DNA of 64,000 bases from the NCBI GenBank assembly GCA_950106755.1, contig CATNNA010000007.1, forward strand, positions 1,302,001 through 1,366,000, written 5' to 3'. Positions 34,413 through 45,447 of the stretch are shown here, piece after piece (position 1 is the first letter of the stretch; each line of letters starts with the position of its first letter). The DNA is from Climacium dendroides. Taxonomy: Eukaryota > Streptophyta > Bryopsida > Hypnales > Climaciaceae. Under the pieces are notes generated by a model that saw nothing but the letters and a program-made list of their open reading frames with translations, did no database searches and had not been told where the DNA came from. A program made the translations under genes and the position numbers.

Positions 34413-35250
34413 CATGAATGTGTTATTTCCATAGAAAACACAACTCTCCTACAAACTCAAGAGAAGTGAGCATAGAGACCCTCTATAGAAGAATGCATTG
34501 TATTTGAATATGTTTGACAGAATGTAACTTGTTTCGCTTCTTCCAATTCCGTAGGACGACGCTTTGTGTGCACTGTCGAAGGTAACGTCATAAATTTTGA
34601 ACATTTTGGTCAATTTGCAGCTCCCTCCAATTCCTCATTGATTTTCTGGCAATTTTGTTTTTGATAACAACAAGAGTAGTACAATAATATAGTGCACTTT
34701 CAAATGTAACGGTGCTCAATCCATTGTCAATCACCCATCAGGTGAGAGTTCATTCAAGTTATGGACAAGTTTTGTTGGTAGTTTGAAGCCATGAAGACTT
34801 GGGTCAAAAAGCCCAAATTCTAAAATTGAACGTATGGTTGGAGTTCAAAGAACATGGCAAGGACAACTAAGCTTATAGGAACTACTTGTTGTACAGTTGT
34901 AATTTCCGAATCAATACTGCAACATAGGGGGCGGGTCGTTCAACAATCAATGGATGCATTCATCATTATGTTTGTATTTCTACAATGTCACAGCTGGTGT
35001 GATCAAAGATAAGAATTTCTATATGAAATTTGTAGTTGACCATTTCTTCTAAATTAGAAAAATTTGACTACTGTGTTCATTAGAAACCCAATTGTTTGTT
35101 TTTTGCATTCTAGAGGTACTTGTATATCCAGTTGAAAACATTATGCCAAATTTTAGGTACAAGTTGAAGTCAAGTAAGATCACATGCAAAAGCTCTCACT
35201 CTACGCTTGTGTATAATTTCTAATAGCATCTCATTCTGTTGGCTGTGCAG
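34413..35250. other. Presumed intron or intergenic stretch
   Basis: AT-rich, no frame I can support. It ends at a good acceptor (TGTGCAG, 35250) opening the next exon. Confidence 0.4.
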
Positions 35251-35954
35251 ACTTTTACTATGACAGCCGCAAAGGAGATTTTGAGAGACCGAGTTGAGAA
35301 TATGAAGACTGATGTCAATATGATGAAGGTAGATATGAATAACGCCTTGAGTTGTACTTGCATGGTTTGGAAGGCACTACAAGAAAGCAACATCCCTACA
35401 GCAACATACAAGGCAGAAGCCTCCCTCCATCTTCTTGAGCTATAGTTGTGAATGAAGGCCGAGATGAAGGTAAGAGCAATGTGTATAGAGAGGAACCTAA
35501 CAAGACTACACGTAGACCACTGTTCTTAAATAAAGAAGGATTTCTCAAAGGGAAGATGGCAGGCGTTTTCCATTCAGATGTAGTATCCTTTGTGAAAGAT
35601 ATGAATCCAACAGAGGGGTGGGAGAAACAAACCAATAATACAAAGCAGAGATTGATTGACCGTCTTCATATTGAGTATGAATTTTATGGAGACTCAAATA
35701 AGTTGAGTGAGAGGTATTTGAGGAAAATAGTGGGACAAGGCCTAACCACCTTCAGGTACTACTTGAATCAACTAATTGATAATGCAACGAAGAAATCAAC
35801 AAACCTAAAGGAATCATATTGGAAGGTATTGAAAGCAAAAAGAGAGAGTAAAAAGGCCCAACAAAAATCTGAGTACATGGCGTCCATTGCCAAAAGGAGA
35901 GGGTCGAAGAACACTACGAAGAAAGCAGTCTATGAAGCTGTGCTTGTACAGTTG
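35251..35954 (+). pseudogene. Unknown coiled-coil gene, first visible exon
   Basis: After the acceptor the frame reads TFTMTAAKEILRDRVENMKT and on to LHLLEL, then shifts by one near 35440 into a second frame (NEGRDEGKSNVYREEPNK, PTEGWEKQTNNTKQRLIDRL, GQGLTTFRYYLNQLID). It ends LVQL|GTGAGG. Lysine-rich helices suggest a coiled coil. The frameshift and later stops point to a decayed gene, but the exon structure is coherent. I do not recognise the family. Confidence 0.5.
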
Positions 35955-36045
35955 GTGAGGACAAGCAATTGCCTTCTTGTTTTTCCAATTTTTTAACGTT
36001 TCCTTCAAAGTTATTAATGTCTCTTTTGCCGGATATGTCACGTAG

Positions 36046-36717
36046 GCAAAGAAAAAGCAACGAGAGCGCTACATTGAAGAAATTGAAGCAACAGTGGAGA
36101 AAAAGTGGGCAATTGTACAAGAAGAAGTTGCAAAAAAGAGGAAATAGAGAACAGCAACGAAAGCGAACAATGCAGCAATGCAGTCGATGAAGGAGTTGAC
36201 ATAGCAAGTAGAGGTGTTGGAGGCGTTTATGACTAAGTGCGAGTCCGTATTGAAATCTTGGAAGCGCATGAAATTTCAAGTGGACGAGGAGGACCTGCCA
36301 AACAAAAGCTCAGCACACATTGTCAATGCTTACGAGCAACCACTCCTACTCACTAAGGAGGCGCACGAGTCAAGAAAAGTAGTTGAAGAGGAAGTGGTGG
36401 TTGAGGTGGAAGAAACACACAAAGATAGTGGGGACGCAAACTGTAGTGAGGAGTCCGAGTCATCAACTGACGAAGAGAGCAATTCGGAGGAGGACAACGA
36501 CTTTAATGAGGAAAAAAGTCTTGCACATCCACTAGCAACTAGCGTGGTAGAACCAGAGGTGGAACTGGCGGCAGCTCCAATAGCTGCTATAGTCCTTGAT
36601 CCACATGTGGCATCCAAGTTTGTTTTGCAAGAAGCAAAGTCCGCTAGAGATCGTCAATGTGAATTGCAGAAAGGGAGTACCCGACAGAGTGGACAATTGA
36701 TAGAAAAAGCGAAGCAA
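36046..36717 (+). pseudogene. Unknown coiled-coil gene, second exon
   Basis: Acceptor CACGTAG, 224 codons in phase, donor GTATGT. It begins AKKKQRERYIEEIEATVEKK (strong coiled coil), has TAG at 36145 and 36202, then a long open part with VVVEVEETHKDSGD and an acidic SEESESSTDEESNSEEDND region. Phase-0 joins on both sides fit the neighbouring exons. Confidence 0.55.
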
Positions 36718-36832
36718 GTATGTTTCCTATGTAAAGTGCTTGAAAGTAGTGATGCAATAATTTGATAGTAAAGAATGGGTCCACATTGCATGCCACATTG
36801 ATGACGATTATACTAATGCATACTCCATAGGT

Positions 36833-36911
36833 CACTACTAGAAAATTTTGATTTTCTATTGTTTTGGTCGCGTTGATTCGGTCAAAATCTGGTCGAAATT
36901 TTCTAGTAGTG
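36833..36911. mobile_element. 79-bp CACTA-type miniature element
   Basis: Begins CACTACTAGAAAATTT and ends AAATTTTCTAGTAGTG, an exact inverted terminal repeat of 16 bp, with GGT on both sides as a 3-bp target copy. The core holds GGTCGCGTTGATTCGGTCA. It lies in an intron of the unknown coiled-coil gene. Confidence 0.85.
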
Positions 36912-36942
36912 GGTGTATAATGTCATGGTTTTCTGAATTTAG

Positions 36943-37011
36943 GTTGTTGTACAAGGAAGGACCTCCACTTGCTCTATAAAGAAACTTGTGCAAGCTACTA
37001 AAGATTTTGAA
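36943..37011 (+). pseudogene. Unknown coiled-coil gene, third exon
   Basis: 69 bp in phase between AATTTAG and GTAAGC, reading VVVQGRTSTCSIKKLVQATK. Short, but both splice sites and phase agree with the neighbours. Confidence 0.45.
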
Positions 37012-37140
37012 GTAAGCATAACCAACCATGTCTTACTTTGTTGAGCCGAAATTTCTACTTGCAGGATATGTGTTGTTTTTGGAGTTTTTGTTTTTTTGAA
37101 TGCATTGGTTGTGTCTGAAAGAAAATATACTTTGTTGTAG

Positions 37141-37280
37141 AGAGCGGGAGTTTCTGAGAAGAAGGATCCACCTACCAGAGCTCTAAAGAGGTAGAAGATT
37201 GACAACGAAGGAGATGACAATGTTGTGTTACTGGACAACAAAAAGACACTTGAAAAAGGAAAGAATGCAGAAGGTGAAGG
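37141..37280 (+). pseudogene. Unknown coiled-coil gene, fourth exon, left part
   Basis: Starts after GTTGTAG: RAGVSEKKDPPTRALKR, TAG, KIDNEGDDNVVLLDNKKTLE and KGKNAEGEG, where the CACTA element at 37281 cuts it. Coding resumes in frame at 42509 (KIGKSSHKIVKQAEVKG). Confidence 0.55.
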
Positions 37281-38037
37281 CACTACTAGGAAATCATGAC
37301 CAAAACAACAAAAACTCAACAAATTTTAGTTACTTCGGACACTTGAATGACCATTTTAATAGATTTTTGAAGTTTTGTGAAAATCAATAGAAATTTCTGT
37401 TGATTTGGGCAATGCAATGACCAAATCAACAAAATTTAGTTGAAATGTAGAATCTTTTTGGAATCTTTTGGAATCTTTTTGGAATCTTTTTAGAATTTTT
37501 TTAGAATCTTGAAAATCTTTGAGAATCTTAGGATTCTAATTAGTACATTCATAATTTGTCTTTTTCAATGCAAAGTAATATTCAATATTGATGGTTTAGC
37601 AAAACTTCATTGAAGATTATTAATGATGAATCTTTTAAATTCAATTGCATAGATATGTAGGATCAAATACATGTGCATCTTTTCTTCAACAAGCCGAAAT
37701 CTTATATTATAATTAAAAAATACCTATTTTATAAATTTTGAACATTATTGTGGGAATCCGGAATCCAGAAACGGATCAATAATACAAGAAGTAGGTGCGA
37801 AAAATAAAAAAAAATAAAAAAAAAATTATAGTTAGAGCGTGATTTTTGGACCAGATAGCTTGAATTAGGAAATAAGCGTTCCGGCACAACTCGGAACTGG
37901 AACTTATCCGGATCTGGAATCCGGACTCATCCGGAACACAGGAACCTACCGTATAGGTCTCGTAGCTACGGAAGTAGGATACCGTTAATACAACGGACAT
38001 GTAGCCATTGTCCTTAAGCCCGTAAAAAGACGGTTTA

Positions 38038-38046
38038 GTATTTAAG
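38038..38046 (+). promoter_or_regulatory. P1 of LTR G
   Basis: TATTTAAG, 289 bp into the LTR and 135 bp before the frame. Confidence 0.5.
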
Positions 38047-38180
38047 CTGTCTTCCTAGGGTTTTCCTCTTCACTTTCCTGTTCTGTGTTCCTGAGACTGT
38101 TTGTGTGAGTAGTTGAGAGAAAGAGTGGTGAGTTAGCGACTGAAGTAGAACTACTTTTCTCTCGTTCTGACTTAGATCTT

Positions 38181-40130
38181 ATGGCATCCGGACCAGTACG
38201 GAAGGTAGCGGTATCTACCCGGGTTATCTCTCCGGCCATTCCGGATAACTCGGAACTACATAAGTAGTTAGAGGAGGACTTAACTAAGTTAGGATGTGTC
38301 GGTCTACTACACCGACCATGGAACCTCAAGAGTGAAGAGATGATTCAAGAGCTACTTCACGGTGTTCCGAATCAGTATGAGCTCACTTTGAGAGGGCGGC
38401 CAGTCGCGTGGACCGAGGACATCTGGGCGGATGTCTATTAGTTCCGGAAGAGTGGGAACGGTTTAGCATCGAGGACGGACCGTTTTGTAGTTGGGAAGTT
38501 CACTGGGTCTGCAAACCCTAAGGACGGATTCGCTATCAGCGAGTGCAAGGACGAGAGACATAGGCGGATACTAGAGTTTCTGATTCCGATCTTGTATCCG
38601 GAAAAGCCAACATGGGTTACCATTACGGTGGCCAATACTATCTTTGGGGCTATGGAGAACCGGGTAGTGCACTGGGGTAGGGTCATAGCCGGGATAGTGG
38701 CTAAATTAGCGGATCACGTGACCCGAGCAAAGGTGAGTCCAGTTAGCACCTACTTGTTTCATCTGTACCATCAACAGGAACTTTTGAGTGCAGTTGAAGT
38801 AATCCAGTATGACACCGGAAAGGCGATCCTATCGTATGGACTTTTCGGGGAGGAAGCGGAAGATCCGGTCAAGTCTGATCTGGAGGAACTTCCCAAGGAA
38901 CGTCTGACCGATCCGAGGACCAAAAAGAGGAAGTCAACCGATCCGGGGTCGAGAATCAAGCCATAGACGATGGAGAGGGGGGAGTCCAGCAAGGGACCTG
39001 AAATGGAAACGGAATCCGCATTTTTCAATGCGGGGCTCGAGTGGATACGTGAAGCCAAGGTACTCCACGATGGTCTGTTGGATTTGGTGATAGATACCAC
39101 AGAAGTTTTGAAGGTGGATCCAGATCAGATCGTGGAAGCTGTCAAGCGACTTCCCAAACCGGAGGATCTGAAGAAGAGGGAGGAGCGGATCCAGGAGTTG
39201 GAGGCGGAACGGAACCAACTCCAGGCCCGAGTGAATTGGGCGGAAGGGGAAATGGCAGCTGCAAAAGAGAAAGAGAAAGAGGCTCTCGCTCTGGTCAAGA
39301 ATCTATCCGAAGCAGTCAACATCAAGGCCGACATCATCACAAAAGCTGCCTTGTTTGACTCGAAGATGATATCGGAAGACCACATTACCGGAACCAAGGT
39401 AGTTACCATCCTCTTAGACTTCACCGCGAGGATAGAGCGAGTTTTGAAGGAGATCCAGTAGTTACTGGCGGCTATCGACCCAAACCATGCGATGGATTTC
39501 TCCACCTTTCCGGAACTTCCTTTTGTCTCAGGTACCCCAGGGAAACCAGTGGTGGATCATGCAACGCGGATGGAGGGTTTGAGGGGGATACTCACACCAG
39601 CCGAGCCTTCTGCCAGCAAAATGCAGATGACGGAGTTGAATTTGAGGCCAGCCTCGGAACCGGAACCTGAGTCTAGTGCGAAATCGGTTCCGGTGCCATC
39701 TAAGTTCTCAACCCCGGAAGTTCCCAAGTCCCAAACAATGCCAAACTTGATGACCGGATCATTCAAGGTTCCGGGACAGCAAGTCAGGGGAGATCTCATC
39801 AACCGGATCGGTGGGATGACCAATCCGGCTCGGACTAATCCGAAAGGATTTGTGCACATGCAAGAGACCACGCCGGAGAAAAGAAGCGAATCCGCAACAT
39901 TGGAGGATATAACACCAGAGAAGGAGAAGGAAGTTCAAGTCATCGAAGATTCTGAGGAGGAGAGTGCCCACTCCACTTTCGGAACCGAAGACGACAGCGA
40001 TCCGTCTCCTGCAACGCGCCATACCCAGACTCGGGCCACAGCAAAAACTACGCCAGCAAAGAATACGAAGGGGACGCCTATCAACCAAGTGGGGAGCCGT
40101 TCAAGGAAAGGACGGAAGCCAAAACGTTAG
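38181..40130 (+). pseudogene. LTR-encoded coiled-coil protein (copy G)
   Basis: 650 codons in one frame from ATG at 38181, with TAG at 38265, 38439, 38964 and 39459. The N-terminal domain has RPWNLKSEEMIQELLHGVPN, LEFLIPILYPEKPTWVTITV, NTIFGAMENRVVHWG and STYLFHLYHQQELL. A coiled coil follows (KKREERIQELEAERNQLQAR), then TKAALFDSKMISEDHITGTK and a tail with KEKEVQVIEDSEEES and the basic end SRSRKGRKPKR. All four stops are one base change from CAG or TGG. Confidence 0.8.
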
Positions 40131-40342
40131 GGTTCGTAGGAGAAGAAGTATAGAATCCGGAACGGAGTTCCGAGCATGGACCTGGTTTCCGGAATCTTAG
40201 GCGGATAGTCAGGAAATCCGACAATCTCGGACGATAGTTAGTAATCTTTCCAGATATCCCAGGGGTTTTCAGGAATTGGTGGCCTGGATTTCCGGGTTTC
40301 CTTTTCAGGCTTTTAGGAGTTGACTTTGGGTTTTTGTGTTAG

Positions 40343-40351
40343 TATTTTAAG
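40343..40351 (+). promoter_or_regulatory. P2 of LTR G
   Basis: TATTTTAAG, about 210 bp after the frame and 2.6 kb into the LTR, placed like P2 of LTRs D and H. Confidence 0.45.
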
Positions 40352-41700
40352 GGCAGGCAAGTTAGTTGTCTGCCATTCCATCCTACTCCATTCGATTTTA
40401 GTGCTTTCACGTATGTATTACAATTTTCTTTTCTTAATCTAAGTCAGCGAGGATACCTCTAGCTGCACTTTTGCTTAGACAGGGTCTTTTGACTGAGTGT
40501 ATGCATGTGTGTGTAACCTTGTACTAGAGAAAGAGAAAGGAGGGAGAGGAGGAATCCGGATCTTGGGCTACTGATCTCTTGGAGTTGAGCTGAGTGGGAG
40601 GAATGCGAACTGAGTAAGGGAGTGTAAGTGTGAAGTGCTTTTAAATTGCCGGAACGGCAATCCGGGTAAGAGGGTAGAGGGCCCTGCGAGTCCAGAACCA
40701 GGAAGGTTCTGTGCGGAGATAAGCAACCGCCAAAGGAAAGGAACTCCCGCTACTCCGGAAAGTCTACCAACCTCCCCCTTAGTACATTGTCTTCCCCTTG
40801 AAACTCTATTCCTTTGGATCTATGAGTTCGGATCCGTCATTATAGTAAAGAGAGGTGTGAAAATTGCTTTGTGTGACCTGATTCCGGATCGACCAATTTG
40901 GAAACTGTGAGAGGATACTCCTCCCTCCTCCTACAGCTGTGTTGTCTTGGGAGTGTTGTTTAGTAGATTTAGAGTATAGAGAGAATAATTGCACAAGTGG
41001 TGAGTCCCCACCCCTTTCTAGATCAAGGACGGACCCTCTGAGGGTAAAACAGAGGCAACAAAAACCAGTGACGGAAGAGAGACGGAACTCAGTTCCGGGT
41101 GTGTCCGGATCCGGAACGGAATCCGGAATGTACTAAGTTTCCGGAATGAGGTAGGGTAAGTGAAAGAAAGAGGATTAAGAGAGTAGTCATGATCCGGATA
41201 CTTCTAATTCAATCGATATCATACTAGAGTTCCCTGGAACAATAATTCGTGTCATCTTGCAACAATTTGTCGTTGTAAGGATACTTATGGCTAACTGCGC
41301 GTACGACAATTATCTAATCTTTAACATTGAAATCTTTTGGCAAATTTTCAAACTAATTTGGAGATGCTAGTTGATAAAACGATGTGCATGTAATTGTTTT
41401 CTATACAGCCATGCAATTGAATTACAAGAATTCTTCACAAATGTTTTCAATAAATTTTTACATAAAGCTAGAAACATACAATAAAATAATTCACTAAAAA
41501 AATTCAAACTTTTAAAATCAAAATTCGAGAGAATGATATTGAATTTGAAAAATAAATGAACTTTTTTAAAATTGTGCTTGAATGACATTCTATAAGAATG
41601 CAATAGTAAGAGCATTGCGCAAGATTGAGTTGCAAAAAGAGATGCTTATATGAGATAGAAAGAAGGAGGACTAAAACTTATTGTACTCAGCTATACAATG

Positions 41701-42145
41701 ACCAAATTTTATTTTACTTATTTATTTTCAATTTGGTATTTTTAAAATTCAGCAGACTTCAAAGGCCATTTTGGCATAGTAAAATAAAAAATTTTCAAAA
41801 AACTTTGATCTAAAAAAAGTTGGGAAACCAAGATAGTTTTCATCTCTAAAAATCCATTTGGGATTTGGAGTTTTTAATCAAAAGTTATGAACAAAATTCA
41901 GAGAGGGGTTCAAAGGGATATCTTTTATGACATTTTCAAACATCATCTCTGAATTTTGCTTAGAACTTTTGATTAAAATCTCCAAATCCCAAGCGTATTT
42001 TTGGAGTTGAAATTTTGCTTGATTTTCCAACTTTTATTAATTCAAATTATTTCCAAAAAAATTAGGTTACTATGCCAAAATGGCCACCAAATTCTACTGA
42101 GTTCAAAAACTACCAAATTCAAGTGGATAAATAAAAGAATTTATC
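41701..42145. repeat. Long imperfect inverted repeat in the CACTA element
   Basis: The left arm (about 41701-41900) and right arm (about 41945-42145) are complementary over about 200 bp, for example GGCCATTTTGGCATAGTA versus TACTATGCCAAAATGGCC, and GGGATTTGGAG versus CTCCAAATCCC. The loop is about 45 bp. It may be a foldback element or the element's own subterminal repeat. Confidence 0.8.
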
Positions 42146-42164
42146 CTCGTTCATGTGAGATTTA

Positions 42165-42310
42165 GGATGGTGTGTTGGTGTGGGGCTTGAGGCTCTCAAG
42201 CCGGAGGTTGGGGGTTCAAACCCCACCGCTAGCATGGATTGCCACCATTGGTATGGGTTGCTTGCCCTTGCCTAGGCAGGTCGGGTAGCAAAAAAAATAA
42301 AACTTTTGGG
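42165..42310 (+). mobile_element. tRNA-like SINE candidate
   Basis: GGTTCAAACCC (in GGGGTTCAAACCCCACCGC) is a good polymerase III B box. A loose A-box-like TGGTGTGGGGCTTGAG lies about 35 bp upstream. An unrelated body and an A-rich end (AAAAAAAATAAAA) follow. No target copies are clear; a decayed tRNA is the alternative. Confidence 0.45.
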
Positions 42311-42508
42311 GGGCTGTTCGCAATTTTGGGGCACCCCCCCCAATTCTTCTTGTTTTTTTTGGTTTTTTAATTTTTCAAAAATTTGTCCAAAACAACAAAA
42401 AAAATCAATAGATTTCAGTCAAATTTTGACTAAGACAATGCCACCAAAACAACAGAAATGATCAATAGTTTTTAGTTGTTTTGGTCGCTCATTTTTCCAC
42501 TAGTGAGG

Positions 42509-42578
42509 GAAGATCGGTAAAAGTAGTCATAAAATTGTGAAGCAAGCTGAGGTCAAAGGCCAAGGCAAAGGAGGAAAG
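42509..42578 (+). pseudogene. Unknown coiled-coil gene, fourth exon, right part
   Basis: Continues KIGKSSHKIVKQAEVKGQGK to GGK|GTATGT. It joins the part at 37141-37280 after removal of the CACTA element and one AGG. Confidence 0.6.
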
Positions 42579-42867
42579 GTATGTTGTCCATGATGTCTTC
42601 TGTAATGTGGACATGTGAGAAACTAAGCATTTGCAATTTCCATGAGCTAGTGAATGACAATCTTGAGATTGAAGTCCAACGATAATTCTCTTCCATTTTT
42701 TCAACATATGTTTTTAGGACTGTCGATTAGGTCGTCGGGCAAAATTCTTGAAAACCCGTTTTTCCTAATCCACATGAATGTTTTGATTGCATAAATGCAT
42801 AAACAAGTAGGAGATAGGGATTGGACTTATGACTTTAATAACTAAATTAATCGATTGCTGATGGCAG

Positions 42868-42963
42868 GTGATGACCAATGTGGTTGGGGAGGTTATGCTC
42901 CATCTAGATTGTAGAGATGCAAAGAAGAAGTCTTTAGGGATAAAGAGGGCTAGTTTTTCCTAG
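42868..42963 (+). pseudogene. Unknown coiled-coil gene, last exon
   Basis: Acceptor ATGGCAG, then VMTNVVGEVMLHLDCRDAKK, KSLGIKRASFS and TAG. The phase fits the preceding donor. The stop is followed by a T-rich stretch that could hold the transcript end. Confidence 0.5.
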
Positions 42964-43648
42964 TAGAATTTAAAAGTATTTCTATGAATTTTAATGGATT
43001 AAAGATTTCAGACTCTTCCGTATGTATGTCGTAAGGGACTATGGTGTATGCAATGGGTTTTTTGCTATATAAAAGTTGTGTACAAATGAGGTCTGTTGGG
43101 TACATTATTTGCAGTAGACCATAGCATGAAGAAGTACGATTGTGGACAGTATGTTAATAGGCCCTTTTGTTGTCCATTTAGAACATCTATAAATTGTTTG
43201 GTAACAAATTGATGTTTGTATCACTACTTCAAGGCAAGACTTCTTCATCTTTAATGGGAAAAGCATCCAAGTTGAAATCAAGTGTTGTAAATGATAGAAA
43301 ACATGGCTAATGATTAATAATGTTTTGTGAAAGGTTTCATGGTAGTGATCATGTTAGGATGTTATGATGTGGTGGTATTTGGATGAATTCAGAGATTAGT
43401 TAGTGGTGATTGGTCTTTGCTATTTTTGTGTGTGGTAATGAATTATGTGTATGAAGTTAGGAGGGCAATTAATCTTAGTACATTCACTTCAGTTTCTATA
43501 GATGTCATGTAGAAGGTTGAAATGTTGACGATGTACGATGCTGTAGACAAGGTAGGACATTCATGCTCTGTGTCTAGGTGATAGCAATGTTTCCTTTTTT
43601 CAACAAACTAGCTTTGGGAAGGAAGAGAGAATGATACCTGAAGACTCT

Positions 43649-43811
43649 CACTATTAGAAAATTGTGACTTTTTTGTTGATTTGGACGTGTTGATCATCAA
43701 CACTTTTTTATTGATTTCCATAGAAATCTATTGATTTGGACAAAAATCAACATAAAAGTGTTGATGATCAACACGTCCAAATCAACAAAAAATCTGAATT
43801 TTCTAATAGTG
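43649..43811. mobile_element. 163-bp CACTA-like hairpin element
   Basis: Begins CACTATTAGAAAATT and ends AATTTTCTAATAGTG; nearly the whole length is self-complementary (GTTGATTTGGACGTGTTGAT with its complement). It shares the TTGATTTGG wording with the other CACTA-type pieces. The 3-bp flanks do not match (TCT, TTC). Confidence 0.75.
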
Positions 43812-44412
43812 TTCCAAGATATTTGGATTTGGATTTGGATCCCTATGTCATAGAGAGCGACTTCTTTGATCTAGAGAAGAGGCTCCTTGTCAACCTTTGC
43901 TTCTTGGGCAAGACTCCAACATTCTAAGCTCCCACTTGCATAAAGATAGAGGTTACACAAATTTCCTACACATCCCCCTCCAAAAGTCCAATACACGAGA
44001 TACGAGCCCAAATCCAAAATGAGACAAATCCACAAACTTTTAATGTAAACTCCAAACTTGATATATATTTATTTACAAATGAATGCAATCTACAAAATGT
44101 ACAATCACAAATTACAAGATGTCCACTCTACTCGGAGTGCTAGGCTACAGACTACTCTATATTCTACGTCCACAAGGCTCTATCACTACATTGAATCTAT
44201 GAATTTCGAAACGTGATCCGAGATTCCGCACGAAATCTGTCATCACTGAGACGATACCCCGACTTGCTTGAATAGATAGGCCAATGGTCTGTCACTTATT
44301 CGGTTGACCTGCACATATTCTCGCAAGCGTCCGGGTTCAAACTTTGCGTCTAGATGCCCGAGCCACGGTAGAAGCTCCCACATGAGGAAATTGTCTAACG
44401 TTGGCTACGGCG

Positions 44413-44932
44413 TTAGGAATGGAGGAATATGGCATTCCCCTTCTCATTATAGATACTCTTTTTGGGAGAGTCGTCGATGAGAAGGGTGTTGTCTTTGGTA
44501 AAGGACTTGCCCCCATCTGCCATCAAGAAGACTTGTTTGGACAGGATCTTCAAGAAGACCGGCTTAAAATTGTAGTGCAAGAAATTCCCCTGCGAGGTCT
44601 CTATCTTCTTGCAATGGTCTTAACCCAGAGCTTTAAAGGGGGTACTATTGAATAGGTATTCTGCCATGATCTCTATAGTAGAGTGCTTCATCGAGGATCA
44701 CACTACGACCCTTGCTATGATTTGCGAGACCTCGTGAAGGAACTCACGCAAATTCTGCTTGGTGCACATTGCCTTGGGGCCTACGATGGTAGGATTCATG
44801 TGGCATAGTATATTATGTTTAATACTGCATGGCTTAAATCTCCTAGCGTACAATTTTGGTTCATAATGGCACAGGATTCCATTTAGGTCGAATACTATAT
44901 TTAGCAACCTCTTTCACTCAAGTACTATGGGC
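44413..44932 (-). pseudogene. FCP1/NIF-type phosphatase-like (broken)
   Basis: Reads LLNIVFDLNGILCHYEPK, later FLHEVSQIIARVVV, TGA, SSMKHSTIEIMAEYLF, then TAA, DHCKKIE, FKPVFLKILSKQVF and KDNTLLIDDSPKKSI with NAIFLHS at the end. This is the order seen in plant FCP1-like HAD phosphatases: motif 1 as DLNG, the VWSS..HN block and the LIDDSP motif. The TGA stands where the family has Trp. Canonical DxDxT is not present, as in many plant members. In the family the reaction is dephosphorylation of protein Ser/Thr; this copy cannot make a whole protein. Confidence 0.65.
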
Positions 44933-45447
44933 ATTCCCATTTTCTTTTCATTCACTAATCGATTGTTTGCTTTCTTTAAAAAAAGCTTAAGTTTCATTAC
45001 CATCAAGCAGTGCAAACTTCTAGGAATGTTTGGCTAAGCAACATAACATTGTCAAAAGAATACAATTAGATTGACACATATGGAAATTGAATCACATACA
45101 TTTTTATTTACAAATATTACAGAGTACATTGTGATGATGATTCCCTCATTTGAGGCCGGAATAAATCACAAGTAAATGCTATGATACACTAGTCTACATG
45201 GGGCATTCTATAGATGACTTCTTTAAGACTTCAATACCAAACAATCAAGGAGAACCCTCCTATCAAGCAAAATGCATAGAGGATAAGTGACAGGCACTAG
45301 TGGAGAACGACTCACCTACACTAGAAGAATGTATACATCTCTCAATTTTATCCTTGAGTTAAAGATACTAAAAACAGAATGTAGAGGTGACTTCTAAATA
45401 TAGATACTATATAAACTCAGACAAAGACAGAGGTTAGGGGAGTATAC
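44933..45447. other. Presumed intron
   Basis: AT-rich between the FCP1-like piece and the next minus-strand exon; a TATCCTTGAGTTAAAGATA palindrome is at 45349-45367. Confidence 0.35.

Larger units (their letters stand above)
37749..41308 (+). mobile_element. Solo LTR G, 3.56 kb, with ORF
   Basis: Starts TGTGGGAATCCGG, ends GCGTACGACA, with perfect ATTAT copies at 37744-37748 and 41309-41313. It is inserted in the CACTA element. Order inside: P1, frame 38181-40130, P2, R/U5-like region. Confidence 0.9.
37281..42505. mobile_element. CACTA-type DNA transposon, non-autonomous, 5.2 kb
   Basis: The left end CACTACTAGGAAATCATGACC and the right end (complement CACTAGTGGAAAAATGAGCG, then ACCAAAACAAC on both) form imperfect inverted repeats. 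AGG flanks both sides (37278-37280, 42506-42508). Removing it restores an exon in frame. It encodes no visible transposase; LTR G (37749-41308), a long inverted repeat and a tRNA-like SINE fill it. Without LTR G it is about 1.66 kb. Confidence 0.85.

Noticed and set aside
36145..36204. Reassigned or edited TAG codons in the unknown coiled-coil gene
   Set aside because: TAG, TGA and TAA all occur in nearby frames, together with frameshifts, so decay is the simpler reading.
42165..42240. A true tRNA gene
   Set aside because: A B box is present but no cloverleaf with a plausible anticodon arm can be laid out; better as a tRNA-derived SINE head.
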